Below are positions 13,614 through 24,589 of a stretch of 64,000 nucleotides of DNA, one piece after another; positions within the stretch are counted from its first letter, which is position 1; every line of letters begins with the position of its first letter. The notes beneath the pieces were generated by a model. That model did no database searches. It was not told the DNA's origin and saw nothing but the letters and a program-made list of their open reading frames with translations. The stretch is from contig OY740768.1 in the NCBI GenBank assembly GCA_963513935.1, positions 33,664,216 to 33,728,215 of the forward strand. The letters run 5' to 3'. The stretch comes from Aphrophora alni (taxonomy: Eukaryota; Arthropoda; Insecta; Hemiptera; Aphrophoridae). Both the position numbers and the translations under genes were made by a program.

Positions 13614-14005
13614 AATAGTAAACCTCAAAGTATTACTAAAATATTAACCTTATTTTCCGTCTTGTAACTTATTATGATGTTTTTTTATAAAACAATTACG
13701 CGTTTCGGGATTTATAACCCATCATCAGAATAGTTTCGCTCCTTGAAGGTCGTCAGAACATTAAGGTCGTCATAACACATGTTAACATAACACAATATAT
13801 TTAACATTTATCTCACATGTTAAATATATGTGTTATGTGTTTTTAATTTTCTGACGACCTCCAAGGAGTGAAACTATTCTGATGATGGGATATAAATCCC
13901 GAAACGCGTAATGGTTTTATAAAAAAACATCAAAATAAGTTACAAGACGGAAAATAAGGTTAGTATTTTAGTACTACTTTGTGGCTTGAACACACGTTTA
14001 CTATT
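13614..14005. mobile_element. Foldback (long inverted-repeat) element with hammerhead-like cores
   Basis: Two arms of roughly 190 bases face each other around 13812. The left arm begins aatagtaaac (13614) and the right arm ends gtttactatt (14005). Both arms contain, in mirror order, the same blocks: ttattttccgtcttgtaact, a T/A run, acgcgtttcgggattt, catcatcagaatagtttc, and ccttgaaggtcgtc. The right arm has about 14 extra bases near 13985. No protein is encoded. On the plus strand the right arm holds ctgatga (13879-13885), a GGGAT/ATCCC hairpin, then gaaacgcg (13901). The left arm holds the same on the minus strand (13702-13728). This resembles the hammerhead ribozyme core CUGAUGA-stem II-GAAA, but with an extra U before stem II and no obvious stem I or III partner in the same arm. 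It could be a MITE or a Penelope-related fragment; the class is unresolved. Confidence 0.85.
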
Positions 14006-14384
14006 AGTTTGAAACTAAACGTTTTGTCTTTGTAGAATAAAATTTTGAAATATTCTACATGTTGTTTTTTTTTATATAAAAACTCTAGGAGTTGAGGTAC
14101 TAAATTATTTTTAACACCCGATTGTCATCCTTAAAATGGAAAACTAAACATTAAGTAATTAATTATGAAATATTCTTTACATCGTTACCTGTAACATTAG
14201 TATATGTTTTACATTTTTTTTAAATTATGATCATAATTGGTTTAAATGTAAAATACACTTTCATCGTAAAATTATAATAAATTCAATTTAATATTTTACT
14301 ACAATGCTAACATTCGAACAACTTAATTATCATAAAATGTATACGAAATTATGACGTACAATTTACACATCTTTCCTACCATTG

Positions 14385-14490
14385 TCGCCTTATTATTTAT
14401 ACGTTTCGGGGTATCTCTAACTTCTAAAATACTTTTTTCTGAAGACGGGGGTACTCTGAAACGCGTCAGTAATAAGTTAAAAAGGCTCAT
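14385..14490. repeat. Smaller palindromic relative of the 13.6-kb foldback element
   Basis: acgtttcggggtatctctaa (from 14401) is mirrored by gggtactctgaaacgcgt (to 14466), with a spacer of under ten bases between the arms. The outer flanks (gccttattattt and aagttaaaaaggct) are also roughly complementary. The right half holds ctgaaga (14439-14445), a weak G-rich hairpin, then gaaacgcg (14458), the same arrangement as in the element 400 bases upstream. A plus-strand open frame of 67 codons crosses the site (14351-14554), but I take it as a by-product of the repeat. Confidence 0.6.
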
Positions 14491-14840
14491 AATGGGTAAA
14501 AATTGTACTCAACAAATATTATACAAGACCTATCAAAAATATAAAATGTTATAAATAATACAAACGTAATTTATGCCCAAACAAAAAAGTCTTTAATAAT
14601 AACTTTTACAACAAAAAAACATAAAATTAAACTAATTCTTTATAGTATCATAAAAAGCTATCATGACCTAGAACCATCGAGGATCCAGTAATGTTAAAAA
14701 CTAAAAATATTCCGAGCAGCAAGTTGGTTTTTATATCGATTCCCATTTTGTCGATAGTTGAGGTCAAGTAATGTTCCATGCAGTTCTGTTGCCAACCAAC
14801 CATAAAATTCTGTAGTGTACTTTTATTTAATGTTGATTAC

Positions 14841-14842
<2 letters not shown>
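14491..14842. other. AT-rich stretch without a recognised gene
   Basis: Nothing recognisable was seen between the small palindrome and the (TA)n run. Confidence 0.5.

Positions 14843-14883
<41 letters not shown>
14843..14883. repeat. (TA)n microsatellite
   Basis: About 20 uninterrupted TA units directly abut the repeat array that starts at 14884. The inverted relative at 31.8-32.2 kb also ends in a TA run. Confidence 0.97.
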
Positions 14884-14889
<6 letters not shown>

Positions 14890-15200
14890 AAGACCTTTTG
14901 AGTGCCTGGCGATTCCTGACCTTGGAGCGGTTATACGATCAGACATAAAGGCCACCCTTTGGGTGCCTGAGTATAAATTTTATACCGTGTATACAATTAC
15001 CACCTTTCCAGTGCCTGGCTTATATTTTAAATGCATTTGCGTCATTTTGGGGGCTTGATATAAAGATACCACTATTGCGACCTTTCCAGTTCCTGGCTTA
15101 TACTTTAAACGCATTCGCGGCATTTTGGGTGCTTGATATAAAGATACCACTATTGCGACCTTACAAATGCCTGGTTTATACCTTAGACATATTCACGACT
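14884..15200 (+). repeat. 'Pro-rich tag' repeat array, plus-strand copy
   Basis: Four to five loose units share the phrase gacctttccagtgcctggct or close variants. The inner two units repeat ataccactattgcgacctt with a period of about 78 bases (near 15068 and 15146). The left edge, tgtataagaccttttgagtg, is the reverse complement of the right edge of the array at 31.8-32.2 kb, showing one dispersed family in opposite orientations. No protein is evident. Confidence 0.75.
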
Positions 15201-16050
15201 TTTTGAGAGATCGATGTTCGCGCGTTTTTTTTTTTTTGAGGTGTTTGTTATTTTGACTGACCTCCCCCCCCCCCCGTCTCCAACCACTTCCGCTCCAACC
15301 ACATCTGTCTTTCGCGTGTAAACTCCGGGCTGCACTTTACATTTTTCATGCATTTCACACTAACAATTAACAATACCGCATCATATTGAACAGAATGACT
15401 ATAAAAAAATAAGGAAGTGATATTCTTATTGTAGAGGTGTTCAGTTTACATATTGATCTACACTCTTCTAATGACCTATTATTATGAACTAGATCGCGTC
15501 GTAGTCTAAAAATTCTCATCGTAATCGTAAAACATCATAATTGAGGGCGGCAATAGCCGCCAGATGTAAGTATGGCCGGTGAACCACCACCCTTATATAC
15601 ATTGAATTTTACGCGAGTTTACTAGTTTATTACTGTTTTTAAATTCAAAAAGCCCCTTAAACTTATAAGATGTAAGAAAAACTTTTAAATTTATCATTAA
15701 AAGAATAATATTTCACTTATAATTGCTAGTTATTAAGTTATATTAAGTTAAAGTTCTGATTTGACGGTTTACCGACAAAAAAATTTTTTTTTCAGCCAAA
15801 AAATTCAGGCGACGCTTCCCGTATTAACGCTGGATGCGAGTATGTGTGCGCACGCATCTTCGATTCTCACCATATGGCTAACATATATATAACAATACAT
15901 AATATTGTCTTCAATTTTGTGATTTTAGTCTTGGGACTGTGAGTCCCGAGGTTCCCCTAATTTCCCGTTACATATTAAGTGTGGGCCCTCCGGGATAGGT
16001 CTCCCACCGTAAATTGACATGCTGGTCAAATCAAAATGAAAGAAGAAAAT
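15201..16050. other. Non-coding stretch with a poly-C tract and a GC hairpin
   Basis: A poly-C tract lies near 15265-15276. A perfect hairpin, ggcggc-aata-gccgcc, lies at 15546-15561 and stands out in the AT-rich background. It is not followed by a CTAG-type end, so I do not call a Helitron terminus. No gene is seen. Confidence 0.5.
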
Positions 16051-16120
16051 CATAATCTGACCTCGAGCGACGCAGTCTAGGTCAGTAATTAAGTGGGATA
16101 CCCTAGGTAGAAATAAAAGA
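16051..16120. repeat. Dispersed ~70-bp block shared with 28.9 kb
   Basis: The phrases gcagtctaggtcagtaatta and then gtagaaataaaag match 28939-29009 with about 80-85% identity by eye. At 28.9 kb the block lies just upstream of a minus-strand Gag-like frame, so it may be the leader of an LTR retrotransposon. That role is inferred. Confidence 0.75.
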
Positions 16121-16339
16121 GTTGCGTAACGTTATAATTTAATTTGGAATTACTATTATAATTTTTGGGGGAAAACAAATTAATTTTGTTCAATATTTAG
16201 TAAACGTATTTCGGATTCAGCGTTAATTCGGGTAAGTCGCCGAAGAAAGAAGGTATGCTAATAAAAAAAGTGTCGGTTGTAATTAGTCGCGGTATAATTT
16301 CTAAATAATGAAAAATAAAAATAATTTCATCAAAATAGT

Positions 16340-16350
16340 AAGCTCGGTTT
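16340..16350. repeat. Target-site duplication, left copy
   Basis: The 11-mer aagctcggttt directly precedes the LINE fragment and is repeated exactly at 16950-16960. Confidence 0.85.
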
Positions 16351-16865
16351 CCTGGCCACTCAGGTATTGATGGTAATGAGAGAGCAGATGAATTAGCCAG
16401 GTCAGGTTCAGAATCCCCTTTCGTGGGCCCGGAACCGGTGTTCGGGATCTCCTATGGACATGCCAGAGCAGCGGTTGATACGTGGATACGGGATAGGATG
16501 AAGAGGGCCTGGACGAATTCAACTACTAGTAGACTTGCAAAAAGGTTATTTAGACCAAGCAAGAAACATGCTGAACTCATCTCTCTCAGAAGGGATAACA
16601 TGAGGTGGGTGGTTGGGCTCTTAACGAGCCACTGTCACCTCAGAAAACATCTACACAGGATATTGATTGCTGCAACAATACTTGCAGGAAATGTGGTTTG
16701 ACTGAAGAGTCCGCAGAACACATTCTTTTAGAGTGTGAGGCGTTAGGACGAGCCAGGCTATACTCTCTAGGCCTGCCGGGGAAAGAGATGGAAACCATCC
16801 TAGATAACCCTATTTGTAGTATATGTTCCTTCATAAGGATGACGGGTATCACTAGTTGGGTGTAG
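16351..16865 (+). pseudogene. LINE ORF2 C-terminus: RNase H end plus zinc-knuckle domain
   Basis: Frame one begins PGHSGIDGNERADELARSGS, the last catalytic block of RNase H with the Asp of NERAD. It continues through the linker GHARAAVDTWIRDRMKRAW to MRWVVGLLTSHCHLRKHLHR. After a frameshift near 16660 the next frame gives NTCRKCGLTEESAEHILLEC, a C-x2-C-x8-H-x4-C knuckle as in the zf-RVT tail of Jockey/R1/I-type elements, then GKEMETILDN and a stop at 16863-16865. RNase H plus this knuckle is the usual C-terminal order in those clades. Endonuclease and reverse transcriptase are missing, so the copy is dead. Confidence 0.88.
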
Positions 16866-16949
16866 GAAGGAAATTGGGGCGGCAAAAGATCTTTAGGTCG
16901 ACGCCGGTGAGGCCTCTGAAGGTGGCTTTCACAGCCCAGAACGGAAAAA
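16351..16949 (+). mobile_element. 5'-truncated LINE insertion with perfect 11-bp target duplication
   Basis: The insert lies between two exact copies of aagctcggttt. It starts abruptly inside the RNase H coding region and ends after a short A-rich tail (cggaaaaaa), which is what target-primed reverse transcription with 5' truncation produces. Removing the insert restores a continuous sequence resembling another interspersed repeat tail (atttcatcaaaat, then agctcggtttggtta; compare aattttatcaaaatcg near 28460). This is therefore a nested insertion. The perfect duplication argues that the event is not very old, although the coding part already carries a frameshift. Confidence 0.85.
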
Positions 16950-16960
16950 AAGCTCGGTTT
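16950..16960. repeat. Target-site duplication, right copy
   Basis: The 11-mer aagctcggttt directly follows the A-rich 3' end of the LINE fragment and is identical to 16340-16350. Confidence 0.85.
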
Positions 16961-17816
16961 GGTTAAAAAGTCGTTTGGTTAAATATTACAAGTTTTCGTC
17001 GTAAGGTTATGCCGAAATACCTGTGAATACATATATAGACATACATAATTAAATATTATACATACATGGCTATAAATATAAAAAATAAATGCAAATGATT
17101 TTAGTTGAATAATCAGAACGTAATCAATACTTTAAATTAGGCAAAAGAAAGATTAGAATTAGTTGATCGTATTTTCTTTGGCTTATGAGCCAAGAGATAT
17201 TTATGTCTGTTAGCATCCTGCCTTACATCTTATCTGCTGATAAGCGATTGATTGACAATCTAAAACACTATTCTTATCGAAGGTCAAATCTTTACAAAAA
17301 TATATTGAAATACTAAACTGACATTAAATAACTTTACTTTTATACAACTTCCGAAATAATAAATAGTTATTAAATAAATAATAGTCCATCCGTTTCGTCG
17401 GGGCTATCTGCGCGCGCATCACCCATTGTCGGTGTAATCACCACACAATGGACCCCACAATTCTACAAATTACTTTTTCTAACATGTATATACTTCTACA
17501 AGAAAACCAGTAGTTTACCTTACTTATCCCCACCCGAGAATTTACGTATTTTATCGACCATTTTTATTTTTTCTTCACAGGTACCTTTTTATAAGGGCGA
17601 CAGGAAGAAATAATTAACATCGTAATAGTTTTTGAAATTTTCGGTATTCTATTTAGACTTAACGTAAGTATCAAATTGTATAAAAGTATAAAATTATGAA
17701 ATTTTATATAAGTATCATTAAAAAAATTATATATATATTGCACAAAAAGAAATAAGAATTTATTCGAAATTTACTTATTATACTATACAAACTTACGAAA
17801 AGAAATATTATTTTTG
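16961..17816. other. AT-rich stretch without a recognised gene
   Basis: A strong acceptor-like tract (tttttattttttcttcacag) ends at 17580, and a donor-like aac|gtaagtat lies at about 17664. All three frames between them contain stops, so at most a non-coding exon is possible. Nothing else was recognised. Confidence 0.45.
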
Positions 17817-17851
17817 TGAAGAAAAAAAAAAAAAAAAAGAAAAAAAAAAAG
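17817..17851. repeat. A-rich purine tract
   Basis: An interrupted poly-A run lies just 5' of the protease/helicase relic. It may be a simple repeat or an old insertion edge. Confidence 0.85.
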
Positions 17852-17877
17852 TAAACAAGACTACAGAAATTTTTAGC

Positions 17878-18439
17878 ATGGCTTTTGATTTTGGTGACGA
17901 AGATTTTGAACGTAATTATTAACAAAGATGCATATTTAGGTGTAGAACATATACAGCGCTTCAGTGATTTAATAAAATAATGTTTTAATATTGATTTCTT
18001 AGGAATGGAAGAATAACAAATTTATGATATGATTACTCCCGCTTCTCCTGATAGATCTAGAATTCAAATTTTATTTCGGCCTTTAACAGATGATGACATG
18101 CTCAGAGGTCACTTTGTGTGCAGTTTTTTTTACACTGAAACTATTTATATTTATGACTCATTAAATGAAAAGAAAGATCATAGTCACTTATAGATTAGTT
18201 TTGCTAAAATTATACCCATTTTATTTTCAATCTGGAAAGACTATAAAGTGGCCTGAAGTTCAACTTCAGAGTGAGTGTGATTGTGGTATATTCGCAATTG
18301 CTTTTGCGACATCTCTTGTACATGGTATTAGACCAGATTATGTGCGATATAACTGTGATAATAATTATATGCGACAATTTTTCTTACGTATATTTAGAGA
18401 GCGTTCTATTAAAAACTTTCCTTTTCATTTTATTCAAAT
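17878..18439 (+). pseudogene. Ulp1/C48-type cysteine protease module 1 (mobile-element relic)
   Basis: Starting from ATG at 17878 (MAFDFGDEDFERNY), and after shifts and stops near 17922, 17980 and 18015, the frame gives DAYLGVEHIQRFSDLI and RGHFVCSFFYTETIYIYDSL, then, after another shift near 18190, LKLYPFYF and SECDCGIFAIAFATSLVHG. The order His (codon 18110-18112), Asp in YDS (18155-18157), Cys in DCG (18282-18284) is that of Ulp1-like proteases. SUMO/NEDD8-type proteases of this fold also occur in transposable elements. Multiple stops make this copy non-functional. An unbroken frame from 18165 to 18812 joins its C-terminal half to the N-terminal half of a second, homologous module. Confidence 0.8.
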
Positions 18440-18968
18440 TCCTTCTTGGCATCTTCAATATTCAATGATCAATTGTGATTATGATATCATAAAAAATGGA
18501 GGACGTCTAAATGAGTATCATATTGAAAGATTTCATAACCTACTTTTACGGTTTACTATTTACAAGCCTCAACATACCGGAAGACTTCAAGTTCTTTCAA
18601 AAATCAAACCAATGGCTGAGGGTGAAAAATATATTCAAATTTTGTTTTCTAATTCTGAACATTGGTTATGTAGTTATTACGATGGTAAGTTATTATATAT
18701 TTATGATTCTTCCAAATCTGATACATTAGATGCAGATTTTAATTTTTTTTTGAAAAAGCTTTATCCATTTTATTTTAACAAAAATGAAAAAAGATTATAT
18801 TTCCTTCTGTAGCCCAGCAACTTAATGGAGTTGATTGTGGCGTTTTCGCGATAGCATTTTTGCCACTTCATTAGTATTTGGCCATGATCCGCAAAATATT
18901 ACTTATACATATTCCTTAATGCGTAATCATGTATTTAAACTTTTAAGTGGAAATATCTTAACTTTGTA
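18440..18968 (+). pseudogene. Ulp1/C48-type cysteine protease module 2 (tandem copy)
   Basis: The module opens with NGGRLNEYHIERFHNLLL, which parallels DAYLGVEHIQRFSDLI of module 1. It continues with KYIQILFSNSEHWLCSYYDG, LLYIYDSS and FFLKKLYPFYFNK in the same frame as the end of module 1. A shift near 18800 leads to QQLNGVDCGVFAIAF (Cys codon 18836-18838), and a second shift near 18860 to ATSLVFGHDPQNITYTYSLM and RNHVFKLLSGN. His, Asp and Cys are all present, but the frame is broken twice. The two modules resemble each other in order and motif yet differ at many residues, so the duplication predates the decay or was never identical. Confidence 0.8.
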
Positions 18969-19553
18969 ACTTTCTAAATACTTTGACATCAAATACTGTT
19001 TGCTTATTACCTACCAATCAAATGTGCGATACCTTAAAGATGCTATGTTAAAAAAAATTAATGCCGAGGAAATTGAGCTTGTTGCCGAAGATACAATTCG
19101 AGCGAAGAATATGCACAAAAAAATAATAAAGTCTTTAATGAATGATGAAGCGGGTAGTTCACGAACTGCAGGATTAGGTAGAGTAATTAAAATAAAAGCT
19201 GGATCAAAAGTTATGATAAGACGAAATATTGATGTTTCTATCGGCTTGGCTAATGGTACAATAGGTACTATTATTTCTGTAACAAGAGATAATAATAATG
19301 TTGTAGACACTAAATTGAACTTACCAATAAAAGACAATATTCTATAGAACGTATAGAATCTAAATTTCAATTAATGAGGAATGCTTTTATAATAAGAAAA
19401 CAATTTCCAATTTGCAATAGTTATGGAATAACTATTCATAAAAGTCAAGGTCTAAACTTAGAAAATGCAGTAGTTGAAGCTGGAAAAAACTTTAACTTGC
19501 AAATAAAATATAAAATAATAATGCTCATGTTATCTTCTTTAGAAATATTTTAA
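18969..19553 (+). pseudogene. PIF1-type helicase, C-terminal remnant
   Basis: The frame NTLTSNTVCLLPTNQMCDTL shifts near 19035 to DAMLKKINAEEIELVAEDTI. It continues through GRVIKIKAGSKVMIRRNIDV and SIGLANGTIGTIISV. After a further shift near 19345 it reads RKQFPICNSYGITIHKSQGL and NLENAVVEAGKNF. The GAKVM-RRNID-LVNG-type block and the ITIHKSQGL block are hallmarks of the second RecA domain of PIF1-like helicases, as carried by Helitron-type and related elements. The Walker A and B part is absent upstream, and the usual VYVALSR block downstream is lost. The remnant lies directly 3' of the two protease modules on the same strand, so all three probably come from one element. Confidence 0.82.
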
Positions 19554-22500
19554 ATTGAATTTTCGATTTTTAACTGCTCACTTACGTTTTTAAAAAATCT
19601 AAATACTATTTTATGGTTGTTGAAGGTATTATGCAAGTTATATTCAAGTCTTTGTATAATAAAACTTCGAAATGATTATTAATATAATATATGCTCAAAA
19701 AATTTTATATTATTGGTTTATTAATAAAAATTGCTTTTCCAAGATGGTAGTATTTAGGAATTTATTAATAAATCAAATGTGGGGTGATATGTCGCCCACT
19801 GGAATAGTGTTCAGAGACAACCCCCACCCCAGTATGATTTCTCATGCTTTCGCTGCCTTATTTATTAAATTACTTCAGATACAAGGAAAAGGAAAATGTA
19901 ACAATGTGTTGAGTAAGTTAAAGGGAATAAAACGCAAGGTCATACTTACGAAAGTTTTACCTTTTTGAAAGGTTTTTTTGTTGAGTACTATCTAAATGTA
20001 TTCTAAATTCTGGACAAGCAGGATGATTATCACCAGATCAATTATCATGGTTGATGAAATGAATGTTAAGCTTACATATGTCTTGAGTTGCCTAAATCAT
20101 TTATTTATTGAACTACTGGACGGTGAAGTGCAATTTTCTCTCCATGTAATACTTAGGAAACAACAGTTTATATAAAACAATACAATTTATCCAGGGTGTT
20201 CTTCCCGACCGATTTGTTGAATTAGTTCCGTTAAGAAAGGTAAATTAAATGGATAACACTTGTTTTTTTTCTTGGGGGATCCTCGGCATCTAAGGGTTCT
20301 TGTCTCTGAAAAACAACATAACTTATCAAAGGCGTACTTACACCTCTATTCATTTCTAGAAATAAAAATGTCTGACTTTTACGTGGCATAGTATGACTTT
20401 ATAATTTGAATGACCCTCAAAAATAAGGTAAACAATACAGTAAATAAACGTTTGTCCTTCATATTCCAGACCTAATAATAGTATTTTTTAATCAATTTAA
20501 ACATTATTAAATATTTAAAATATAGTTGTAAAGTTCCTGAATGCAAATGTAGTCAAATTTGCGACCGGGCAAATATTATTATTGTGTCCAACTGTAAAAT
20601 AAACAGTGAATTGGCGCAGGTAGAAAAAACACACCATGTCAATGTGACAACGTTGCATTACTCCCTCCTTACTAAGCATAAGTGGGTCATAACTAGATAT
20701 CCACAGCCTATTTCTACTATTTTTTTTTTATTGGCTACTACCTAATATTGTTTGTTCGAATTTCTATAACTAACTATAAATGTTTATCTAGACAATCTCA
20801 AAACCAACCCCTCACTTCTCCAACCATCAAATGTCAACCGATTTTTACTTCATAGAGCACAAGTTTATTTGTTGTTAAAATTATATAATATTTGTGATGC
20901 AATTTTCCCTTGCAATTTCAAATATATATTCTTTTATTGCTACAGTGAAAATATAAATACCATATTGTTCTTCATTAACAAATAAAAGTTTCACTCTCTG
21001 TAACTGTTTTATAAGGTTAACAAGTTTTCAATATATACGACTTTAACATTTTAAAATGGAAATCATTTTCAAATCTCGTGTAAAACGTTACATGAAAAAT
21101 GCGTTTATCAAATCTGAACTCAATATCATATATATTTCTAAAGTTATAATGTTATTTTATTTTTAAAAAATGGCGGATATTCGAAAACTAAGCACGATAG
21201 GATTATCCTACATGTTATATAGCATTTAATGTATATATTGTCGTACTTAATCTGCTCTATTGAACTGTACTATTGAAGTTTTGATTGTTCTGAAGTTTGA
21301 TTGAGTAATTTCAACTTATTTGTCACAAACATTTCTTTTGGATGAGTTCGATACAGTTGTCAAAAATTCTGATGATATTTAACCGTTTTTAAAATTCAAT
21401 GTTTAATATAAATTACTAAATCCATAATAAATCGAGAAATCGGAAAAGCTTTGAACCGATTTTTGGGGTTTCAAAACTCTGGCGAATTGAGTAGCTCGCG
21501 TAATTTTTGTTCAGTTTTCTTCAAATTGTTTAACATATCTTAAAACGAAGTTAGATAAAATATATTTCGTTTTTGACTGTTGGTCTCTTTAACTTCGATA
21601 AATAAAGAAATTTGTCAAAAAAAAATCAACTATTTTAAGGCAAAATGTTTTTACGTGTTTCACAAATTGCTGAACAGTATTTTTTGTAAAGATAAATGTG
21701 TAAATATTTGATTAAACAATTCCTTGTAGACATCTTAGTTTAGTTCAGTTGAAGCTCGATGTGTTTTTTTCAGTAACACTCCTAACAAGCTCAGTGTGTT
21801 CCAATGAAGGAAGAACTACTTCCTGACACAATTCTTCAAATGTTGATGAGTAACCTATAGGCTTACATGTGAACAAACCAACTGTGTGAACGGAAATAAA
21901 GTTTATTCTCTGATGAGATGATAATTGTAAATAACATGCGTCCGTGATTCTGTTTTGTATGTGGGCTGGGGGGGTGGGTGTTTTTCTGTTCTTGTAAAAC
22001 TGCAACCTCTATTATTTTCACGGTGTCTCAATATTGTATTTTCAACATTGTTCTATTTAACACGAATCTTAAAAACAACAAACGCACTTTCTTTGTAGAA
22101 TCGTAATTAATTTAGTATTATAATTAGCCTTTCCTAAATAAATTGAAATCTTTAGGCTTATTAAAAAAAATAACGAGATTTAGATTCGAACCAACTACCT
22201 AAGATTTAAAAAAACAAAGATTAATATAGTTCCTCTATATAATAAAAATAAAGTCCTCTTTAGACTTCACTCTGGCTGTCTATTTTTCCGTTTTCAGGAT
22301 AATATTGTGAACTAGGGAAATTACCAAATTTGTGCTTTAACTAATAACTACAGTACTGTAATTCATTTATTACTAAAATTAAATATAAATATAAGACACC
22401 ACAATTAAAGATCCTTTACGAAAGTGCTATCCTTCTGCGCCAAAGAAGCCTATAACTTTGACCATACATAGGTTATTGAAATAAGTTCGAGTTGTTGAAT

Positions 22501-24589
22501 AGCTATAGTACGATTTATTGTTTAAAAACTTTGAAATATTTTCCAGGACTTCTTCAACTTTAACGTCAGGTAATTTGTTGTGCCTCCCACCTCTGACTCA
22601 TCCATTTTAAATTTAGTACTTAAAAAAAAAAAAAACTTACCTATATAACACTCTTAAAGTGTGCTTCAATATATACATACACACAAACTTTCTTATTTAA
22701 CAAGAAACAGTTCTAAGACAAAGTTCGTTATTGTTTTGATCCATTCACTTGTTTACAATTATTATGTAACAGTAGTAATAATAATTATCTTAATTAAAAA
22801 ATGGCATAGTTATTACTAAGAAAATCAAGATTCCTTAAATGTAAAAGGCATACGCTATTTTTAGTTGTTGGCAATATGAATTGGGATAGTGTTCGCTTTC
22901 TTTAAGTCTAAAGGAATTTGAAAAACAATTATTTTCCCGAAAAGATAAAACGTCAGGCTCATTTAAAATAGATTTAAAAATGTCTCTTAGTGTCATAAAA
23001 CTAAGAGAGGCTAGGTTAGTCTTAACGCCCTGGCTACCTGAACCTCAACATAGCAGTTAAGACAAAATAATTCCTGATAATGAGAGAGCTGTAATGGTCA
23101 GTCACAATATTTTTAGAAAACATAAATAAAATTACAGACTACCGTAGAAACCTTTCTACCAAACTTTCCTAAAATAAATTTTAGTTTTATTTATGTTACA
23201 AATTCACACACATATAAAAGAAAACAAAGATATACATTTTCGGTTTAAAAGACAAATTTTCACGTCAGTCGTGAATTCTTTCCTAGCTATTTATAATTTT
23301 TAACAGTTTAAGAAGTCAGTTTCTTTCGATTGAGTACATCAATAACAGTTATTACAATCCACCTCAATGTAAAAACGGTAAACGGTAATTTTTTGGCAAA
23401 TTTTTGGCAATCTATAATCACAAATCCTTAATATTTTTAGTAAAAGGATATAGGTTTTAAATTCGATCCTGACCATTCTGTTCCGTTTAAACCAAAGTTC
23501 TATGGAAAGAAGTATTTATTCCATAACAATAATAATTATAACTTTAAACGGTCCTAATGTGCGATAACTTTTAGTTGAAACATAAGCGTTTTAAATATTG
23601 TGCTGAAATTTGATACTGTCTCAATAATCATTGTGTGTTTAAAATAATAATGAAATATAAATGTCCAAAATTTAAAAGATTAGGATTAAAATTGGATTTA
23701 ATTTTTAAAAATGAAATATTTTCATACTGATTGTATTGAATTTTTGTATAAATGTAATTGCACTGCATTAAATACAACAGATACTAGGCATTGGAGACAT
23801 TAGTCTAAAACCGTTAACAAAACTTTTAGTTTCTTTCATAGATCAACAAACTGTAGCCCCTTTGTTTTATTAGGGGCAGAGGCTACCTGAACGACTACTA
23901 GACTGCTAATTTTGCAGCTTGGTCAATTTTTATGTCTACAATCAATGAAACATGAAGTAATACAACAAAATATAATGTTAGGTAAACTCTAAACATATAC
24001 TCAATAATAAACATAAACTCTTGATGTTAGATCAATTTGGACGATGATCATAGATCATATCTGATTGACGTTTATGCAACCGGCCACTACATACCGGCCA
24101 CCAAGTCAATGCTAAATATTACAAGGAAAGAAGATTTGTAGCATTATTTCGTAAAAATTTGGTATCAAGCCCTCATTATTAGTTATAGATTTGGTTGTTA
24201 ATACATTTTCCTAAGTAGGCCTTTGTAGTTTAAAATAGCAATTTCAATATATTTATTAATTAATTTTATGTTATATAAATGTTATACTAATCAATGTTAT
24301 ATAATATATTTTTAATATCTCCAAAAAGTTTACATTTCTACTGTGTTTTTAGAATATACACATTTTGTCTGAATAGAGATAAATTTATACGAAGAAAAAA
24401 TACAATCTCAATCTCTCTTTTTTTAAAAGTAGAAATGTCTTTCAAATTTTTATTAATAGATTACCATAGAGCAAAAAAAGGATGTGATGTAATATTTATA
24501 GAGTGGGTTGGTTTTTATTTATTTATATTTTTAACTTAAATGAAGTCAATGAATACGTATTCAAAGGTGACGATAGTCTTGTTTCCTTT
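19554..24589. other. AT-rich stretch without a recognised gene
   Basis: Several short open frames occur. The most protein-like is on the minus strand at 21745-22005 (contains TDACYLQLSSHQRINFISVH and ELCQEVVLPSLEHTELV), but I do not recognise it and it lacks supporting splice sites. Near 21170 an aaaaatggcggatattcg phrase resembles repeat tails elsewhere in the window. A minus-strand ggttcgaatct near 22190 looks like a tRNA B box, but no A box or cloverleaf accompanies it. Confidence 0.5.

Noticed and set aside
14351..14554. 67-codon plus-strand frame
   Set aside because: It crosses the small palindrome and follows repeat sequence; no protein-like motif.
15546..15561. GC hairpin as a Helitron 3' end for the helicase relic
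   Set aside because: No CTRR follows at the expected distance, and the site is 2.3 kb upstream of the relic with a LINE insertion between.
17581..17664. Exon between a strong acceptor at 17580 and gtaagtat at 17665
   Set aside because: All frames contain stops; at best a non-coding exon, with no partner found.
22160..22215. tRNA gene suggested by ggttcgaatct on the minus strand and a following T run
   Set aside because: No A box, anticodon stem or acceptor stem could be placed at tRNA spacing.
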